A stretch of DNA of 64,000 nt, taken from the NCBI GenBank assembly GCA_018340375.1, contig JAFFJZ010000008.1, forward strand, positions 3,286,001 through 3,350,000, given 5' to 3'. The stretch comes from Gonatopus flavifemur. Lineage: Eukaryota; Arthropoda; Insecta; Hymenoptera; Dryinidae. This document shows positions 58,963-64,000 of the stretch, one piece after another. The notes under the pieces are model-generated. The model was not told the DNA's origin. It saw only the letters and a list, made by a program, of their open reading frames with translations, and ran no database searches. The position numbers were made by a program, and so were the translations under genes. Within the stretch, counting starts at the first letter, position 1. The number at the start of each line of letters is the position of its first letter.

Positions 58963-59009
58963 TATGGGTTATTAAAATTTTGAAATGTCTGTCACCAAAT
59001 TACTATTCT

Positions 59010-59135
59010 CCATAGTAACCCTGGTGGAGAAATTTCGCTGAAAATTACTGAAATTTCCAGAGATTTTCAATGAAAAGTGTTTCAGAAGATTTCAGAGGTG
59101 TTCATAGTTTCTCAGAAAGTCTCAGTAAGAGTATC
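59010..59135 (+). repeat. TTCAGAG-rich dispersed repeat, copy 2
   Basis: It matches the first part of 24790-25110 in the same orientation, including TTTCAGAGGTGTTCATAGTT followed by TCTCAGA. Confidence 0.75.
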
Positions 59136-59147
59136 CTCTTTTTCGAC

Positions 59148-59222
59148 TAGCGCCATAATGGTCGTTCTGAGTTTGCCAGTACTGACAACTCTGGCAACAG
59201 TAGTCAGCCAGCAGAGGTAACC
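59148..59222 (+). repeat. TACTGGC element fragment
   Basis: Matches the right end of 33900-34404, including GTTTGCCAGTACTGACAACT/ATTTGCCAGTACTGGCACCT and GCAACAGTAGTCAGCCAG. It abuts the TTCAGAG repeat. Confidence 0.7.
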
Positions 59223-61988
59223 GTTTTACTTCATTAATCGATTAACCGCGCAGCTCTAATACAAATGAGATAATACTAGATGGACCGAATCGAATGCGGG
59301 TTAAAATTTCGTATGAATTTTCCTGGAAATTTTTAGTGAAAATTATTCGGAGCAGTTCTTCTACATAACTTTTCTGTTGAATCTATTATATCTCCGCATT
59401 CGATATGAATATAACATTTTCACAAAATTTTAATCCTCTGGTAATTCGAGGAACACACTCAGAAAAATACATCGTCCTGCCAAGAGATTGTATTCCTGAA
59501 AATTCTCGAGAATAGAAAATCTTGATTCAAGTAAATAATGTCTCGATGGGAGAAATTTCAACTTGGATCAAGAAAATTTCACTTATTTCTAGCAAACCTT
59601 CTCTTGAACCCGAATGACATTTCCTTTGACGTATGGAACGGCAAATTCCCTCCAGTATGAATGCATGTTTTCTTCAAGAAGGAAAATATTTCTCTTAGCG
59701 TAGAGCAACTAAAAACACCACAATTTCACATTGATTGAAATATTCACTGTCAATTGTTGACCTCAACAAATTTTCAAAGACTTTTGGGACGTTTTTTCAT
59801 CACATCCCATGAATCAACCATTTCAAATGGGTTGAGAACTTGTGTATATGTATAATCCAATGTTCATTGGAAGAGCAAAACAACACCCCAAAACAACGGA
59901 GAACATTGTATTTTATTCACGTTCAACCGTCCATTATTTGAAATTACGGGTATTTCAATGTTTCGCAGTATTTTGCGAAAAGATTTTAATTACCCGTCAC
60001 GTCACGTGCATTTACGCGCATACACGTAATTTCTTTTTTGTCGATTTCGTTGATTTTTTTCCATTATTGTTTCATTGGTAACACATGGAACAATGGTGAC
60101 ATCAAATTCACGCACCCACACTTGCATACGTTCTTGGAAATATATAAATGCATATAGATATATTTATAAACACAAAAGGAGAACGAGAATTGTCGAATTG
60201 GAGGATTTATCTCGAAAACGTCAATGCTTCAATGTTCAATACATGTCTCTCATACGTGTATAGGTTTAATTTTAATATGCGAGGATTGACGACACGAAAC
60301 GTTTGCACCGGTGCAGATAAACAATCTTTAAAACGCTTTGTGTCCAGGATAAATTTATAAAAAGAAGACCGTACGGCATATTTTCAGTTGGGAACCGCAT
60401 CCATCGATCATTCAAATAAAACATTCATATGAATATGTAATAGCGGGTTGAAAATATAATGCTTTAATGTCAGCACGGTGGATGCTCTTGCAAAATTGAT
60501 GTTTGTACATTTTATTTTAGACACAATAGATCGGTATTCACTCTTTCAGAATATTTAACTATAATCCCTTGAAAAATATAATAACGCCCCATGATAATAT
60601 CCATCGTCATTTGTGTGTATTGATTTCGCTTCATCGACAATACATGGATGGAATTTCGATGAAAAATTTGATTGCATTGAGAACAACGATTTACATTATG
60701 AAATGATCATGGATAATTTTTATTATACAATATGTTTCGACGAAAAGGAAGAGAATTTGAAAAAAATCAAATAAAATAACAATAATTTCTTTGGGAAATG
60801 TTCTAAATTCACGGAGGCTTGGAAGTAAAAAATTAATTTCATACCATTTTTCTCATACAGCGAATTCAATAGCTTGGATTTTTAAATAATTCAAGCATTT
60901 AAGTCTTGTAGTCACTCAAGCAGCACGAATGTTCTATGAACGTGCGTCAAAAGTGGGTACGTCCCAGGAAACTTCCATTTATATAAACCGTTAAAGTCAC
61001 TGGGGATCCAGAAGACCATAGGGAAATTTTGTGGCTCTATTACTTGGGGTGTATGTTGTTGCCAAGAGGCATCACTCCTAAGATGTAAATCATTGCAACA
61101 ATATTCGAAAAATGAGTGAGTGACATCTGTTTTTGTGGCTACAGGTACAAAAAAACCGTGTGAGCTTTACTCAAGTATTGTTCTCTGGCTTTGACTTGCT
61201 TTTGTCCCGTAAAAACCAATCGAAAACTGAGCACCTGTCAATGCGGTTTTGTCCGGAATTTCTAAATTAGAGGATCCTGTCAGAACCTGAGAGAGAAATT
61301 TTCATTTGTTATCGATTGAATATCACAGCCTGGAAATCTTGGAAAGAACTATTTCGAACAATTGCTGTTAGTTTTCAACGAAATATTCGAACTCAGAAAC
61401 TCCGGATAGAACCAAGTAGAAGGTTGGTCAGTTTTTGACGAATTTTCACGGAACAGGGAACGTTCAAAGCCAGACAACCATGTTTCATCGGATTCTGCCG
61501 GACCTTTTGAATAGGGTAACAGATAAATCTGGTACTGCAGATCACATTTCATGGTACGTTCAAAATTATTTATACGCGTGCTTGTACGTGTTCAAATGAA
61601 GCATACAAACTTTCTACAATTTTTAAAGAGAGATTCCATTATCCATCCTCCCAGAAGTGACCTTATTCAACTTTCGAGAGAAATTTCTATTCTTTCAAAG
61701 TGATGAACTCAAGTTTGAAGTTAGAAATTTCATCTTCAATTCTGGAATGGATTTTTTTACTCTGAAAGAAAATTTTTCTCGCCACACAAGTGTGAATATC
61801 ACTCGAAACTGACAAGCATACTTCTGAGACTTGAGGGAATTCAATGATTTATCACGGTTTCAAATTTAAAGAAGAGCACAAATTTTCATGCAAACGAAGA
61901 TGTGACGAAAATATCTCACAGTTTTTGGCATTATATTTTATGCAATTCAATCGAAATAATTCAAGAACTCCGCCATTGCAGAAGAACT
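59223..61988. other. No gene seen
   Basis: AT-rich. A partial AGCACGAATGTTCTATGAAC at 60920 resembles the AGTAGCACAA-type MITE start but has no partner end. The minus frame 61349-61552 has no recognised domain. Confidence 0.5.
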
Positions 61989-62160
61989 GCCCGCAGGAAA
62001 AAGTTACTTAAAAAATTACTATACTTTATAGTAAAGCAGGGACAAAATAAAATTGTGAGGTTATGTATAATGTTTTGTTAAACAAATTACTATATTGTGA
62101 TTTTGTCCCTACTTTACTGTAAAGCGTAGTATTACTTTATGAAACTTTCTTCTGCGTGTA
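61989..62160. mobile_element. AGTTACC-armed MITE, copy 2 (internally deleted)
   Basis: It shares CTTAAAAAATTACTATACTT, TATAGTAAAGCAGGGACAAA and TGATTTTGTCCCTACTTTAC with copy 1 at 54750-55012. The middle of copy 1, about 90 bases, is missing. The right end is TTCTGCGTGTA. Confidence 0.8.
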
Positions 62161-62739
62161 GGTGATTCTTGAATTTTTCTGATAGTGTGTTGAAAACCTA
62201 TAAGATGCTTGTACTTTTGCGATTTCTTAAAATGGAAATTCATCCCTAAGGAGTGAAGATATCGGAATTCCGGTAAAAGTGAGTAGGGTAGACCGGGGTT
62301 AGTTGAGCATAGGAGCTAGTTGGGCAATTGAAATATCTCGATAACTGAACATCGCACGATGACACTCTAAATGGTGAAAAGAGGAGACGCGGGAGGGAAA
62401 AATATTACTTGATCGTCAATCTTCACATGGTGATCGAGTGAGATGTGAGAATCTTCTGCTTTTTTTCTCAGCTCAAAAGGAAAAAACTAAGTTCCGTATT
62501 AATTTTCTCCTGAACTCGTACGAAGAGAATTATTCACAATTGTGTAAGGGTTGAAATTTTACTTATACATTGAGCTTTCGATTATAAATAATTGTTTAGT
62601 TTCGAATCTTGTCATTTTTGTGTTACCTGAATTTTATTTTGATCAATCTGATCGGGGCTAGTTGAACACGGGGGATGCTTGTGGTTATTATTCTCATATG
62701 ATATTATCCACTCACCTAATAATTACTGTTGAGATATAA
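62161..62739. other. No gene; weak GGGGTTAGTTGAGCA motif pair
   Basis: ACCGGGGTTAGTTGAGCA (62313-62330) and a related GGGGCTAGTTGAACACGGGG at about 62655 occur 340 bases apart. Related GTTAGTTGG words are at 62335. A repeat of unknown nature; no exon. Confidence 0.4.
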
Positions 62740-63240
62740 TTAAATGTACAATGAAATAAGAGTCTTATATAAATTATATATAAATCATATATGGCATATA
62801 TAAGAAAGAGGTGGAAATCATATATAATTCATACATATGCTGTATGAAATTGATTTATGTCTCTTATATGATCTATATATAACCCTCTATCGAAACCATT
62901 CCAGCTGTGAAGGAATTTTCTCATACATTGTATGAATTACATAGGGGACATATATGTTTCATCTTACTCTTACATGAGCCATATAAGATTGACATTCCAG
63001 ATAGTAATTTAACCTTGCTACAATGTGGTCAGGCAAGCTTGTGACAAGGTTGACCTCCGAGTTGACACGTGACAAGGGTACAGGCTTATAAAACCTTTGC
63101 AGCAGAGTTTTAGCAGCCTCACTTTGACATGGTTGTCAATAACAAGCCAAGAACAATCGAATGACAAGTCTGACAGGCTTATGACGCCTTACATGTTATC
63201 TGGTATAGGTTCATATATGATTCATTTTTACTAGGAAGTT
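62740..63240. repeat. TATATA-rich repeat region split by a MITE
   Basis: Loosely repeated CATATATAA, TCATATATGA and TTATATGA words, many palindromic, lie on both sides of the MITE at 62997-63203. GTTCATATATGATTCATTTT continues directly after it. It was probably one element before the insertion. Confidence 0.55.
62997..63203. mobile_element. CCCAGATA-family MITE, copy 2
   Basis: The 207-base element begins CCAGATAGTAATTTAACC and ends CATGTTATCTGG. Its interior follows copy 1 (13258-13472) in order, including CAAGCTTGTGACAAGGTTGA and AATCGAATGACAAGTCTG. It is inserted in the TATATA-rich region. Confidence 0.85.
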
Positions 63241-63512
63241 ATTTTGTTGGCTATTAATTTTATTTTATAGGGGAGGTAATAATAATAGTAGTAAATTATG
63301 ATGATGATCAGTAGTAATTGAGGCGTCGTATGCAATAAATAAACTTGCGCTCGAAAACACGGAGAACTATTGTCCAACCTGTGACGTCACTTGCGAAAAT
63401 CAAAAGCTAGAATTTCAAAAATTGACAAATACTGGGTTATAGGTCTTGAGAAATCGATCCGATTCTCCTAATACCATTTCTTTTCATCATCAATAGTTCT
63501 CTTCCTTTCACA

Positions 63513-63534
63513 GGGGGGGGGGGGGGAGGGAGGA
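63513..63534 (+). repeat. Poly-G run
   Basis: Fourteen consecutive G bases followed by AGGGAGG, in an otherwise AT-rich context. It could form G-quadruplex and may be of uncertain length in sequencing. Confidence 0.85.
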
Positions 63535-64000
63535 ATAACAACTAGACGTTCTTTCATATTGAAAATCAAGCAACTATGAAATTTGAAGACTTTAAAGTGC
63601 TTTGGGATAAAACCTTCGGACTTGAGGAGTAGTCACAGTTCTCTTTTGATATTATTTATAACTATGATAATGATCGACTTTGTTTTCATCGTATTTGAGA
63701 GGAAAAATAAGATCTTATCGAAACATTTCAAAAACTTGTGCCAACTACTCGGAGAAGAAATATGAAAAAGAAGAGAAGCAGAAATCTCTCCGACATTACA
63801 CGCATAATATGAAAAGATCTGGGAGGCTTAATGAAATAACTCTGGTCTCGAGTAAGATATCACACGAGAGTGAAATTTGAAAAGTATAAGACGTTAAGAT
63901 TTAAACGCTTTCCGTGAGATATAAGCGAATGAATACCGTCTACGAAGTCACGTCGAATGCAGTGACGTATTTCAAAATGAACACGACATAACTTCTATCG
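63535..64000. other. No gene seen
   Basis: AT-rich end of the window with overlapping plus frames and no motifs. Confidence 0.5.

Noticed and set aside
61180..61260. Minus-strand WFLRDK-like stretch as the missing first half of the Ig domain
   Set aside because: The reading frame upstream carries no Ig cysteine pattern and a stop follows shortly; no matching donor was found.

Overview
This window looks like non-coding DNA from an AT-rich insect nuclear genome, most likely the inside or flank of a large gene with long introns. No bacterial-style operons, rRNA or convincing tRNA genes were seen. The best host coding feature is one 206-base internal exon on the minus strand (53415-53620). It encodes the second half of an immunoglobulin V-type domain closely resembling the first Ig domain of the Sidestep family of axon-guidance receptors, and has clean splice sites on both sides. 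Its partner exons were not found, so they lie outside the window or were missed. An insect, possibly a hymenopteran, is my best guess for the source; that is inference from overall character, not from a diagnostic gene.

Everything else recognisable is mobile DNA or its remains. Three decayed non-LTR retrotransposon pieces were found: an endonuclease fragment (27773-27915) and a reverse-transcriptase fragment (28719-29805), probably of one element now broken by hairpin insertions, and a separate gag zinc-knuckle fragment (55987-56300). The commonest class is short, non-coding, self-complementary DNA (MITE or foldback type), with at least two dozen copies in several families. These include a hAT-type MITE with an 8-base target duplication (3073-3220), a CAGCACAA-ended family with five copies, a CCCAGATA-ended family with two copies, a CCCACATAGCAC-ended family with three copies, and elements whose ends all begin CACGG.

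Region by region: 1-9 kb is mostly featureless with scattered hairpins. 9-14 kb holds two nested insertions and a GC-richer TACTGGC repeat element. 15-20 kb has dispersed hairpins. 21.2-22.4 kb is one large four-unit foldback. 27.7-30.2 kb is the LINE with hairpins inserted. 32.9-34.4 kb is a block of diverged repeats. 37.2-38.5 kb carries two inverted copies of an element built from about a dozen short CAGC palindromes. 42.1-43.0 kb has a TGGGCC-rich element beside another CACGG-ended hairpin. 45-52 kb is nearly featureless. 53.4 kb is the Sidestep-like exon. 54.4-63.3 kb is again repeat-dense.

The repeats seem to act together only as layers of transposition history: several elements are inserted inside older palindromes, which gives relative ages. 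I see no cellular operon or pathway. The most unusual structures are the CAGC-palindrome element and the four-unit foldback.
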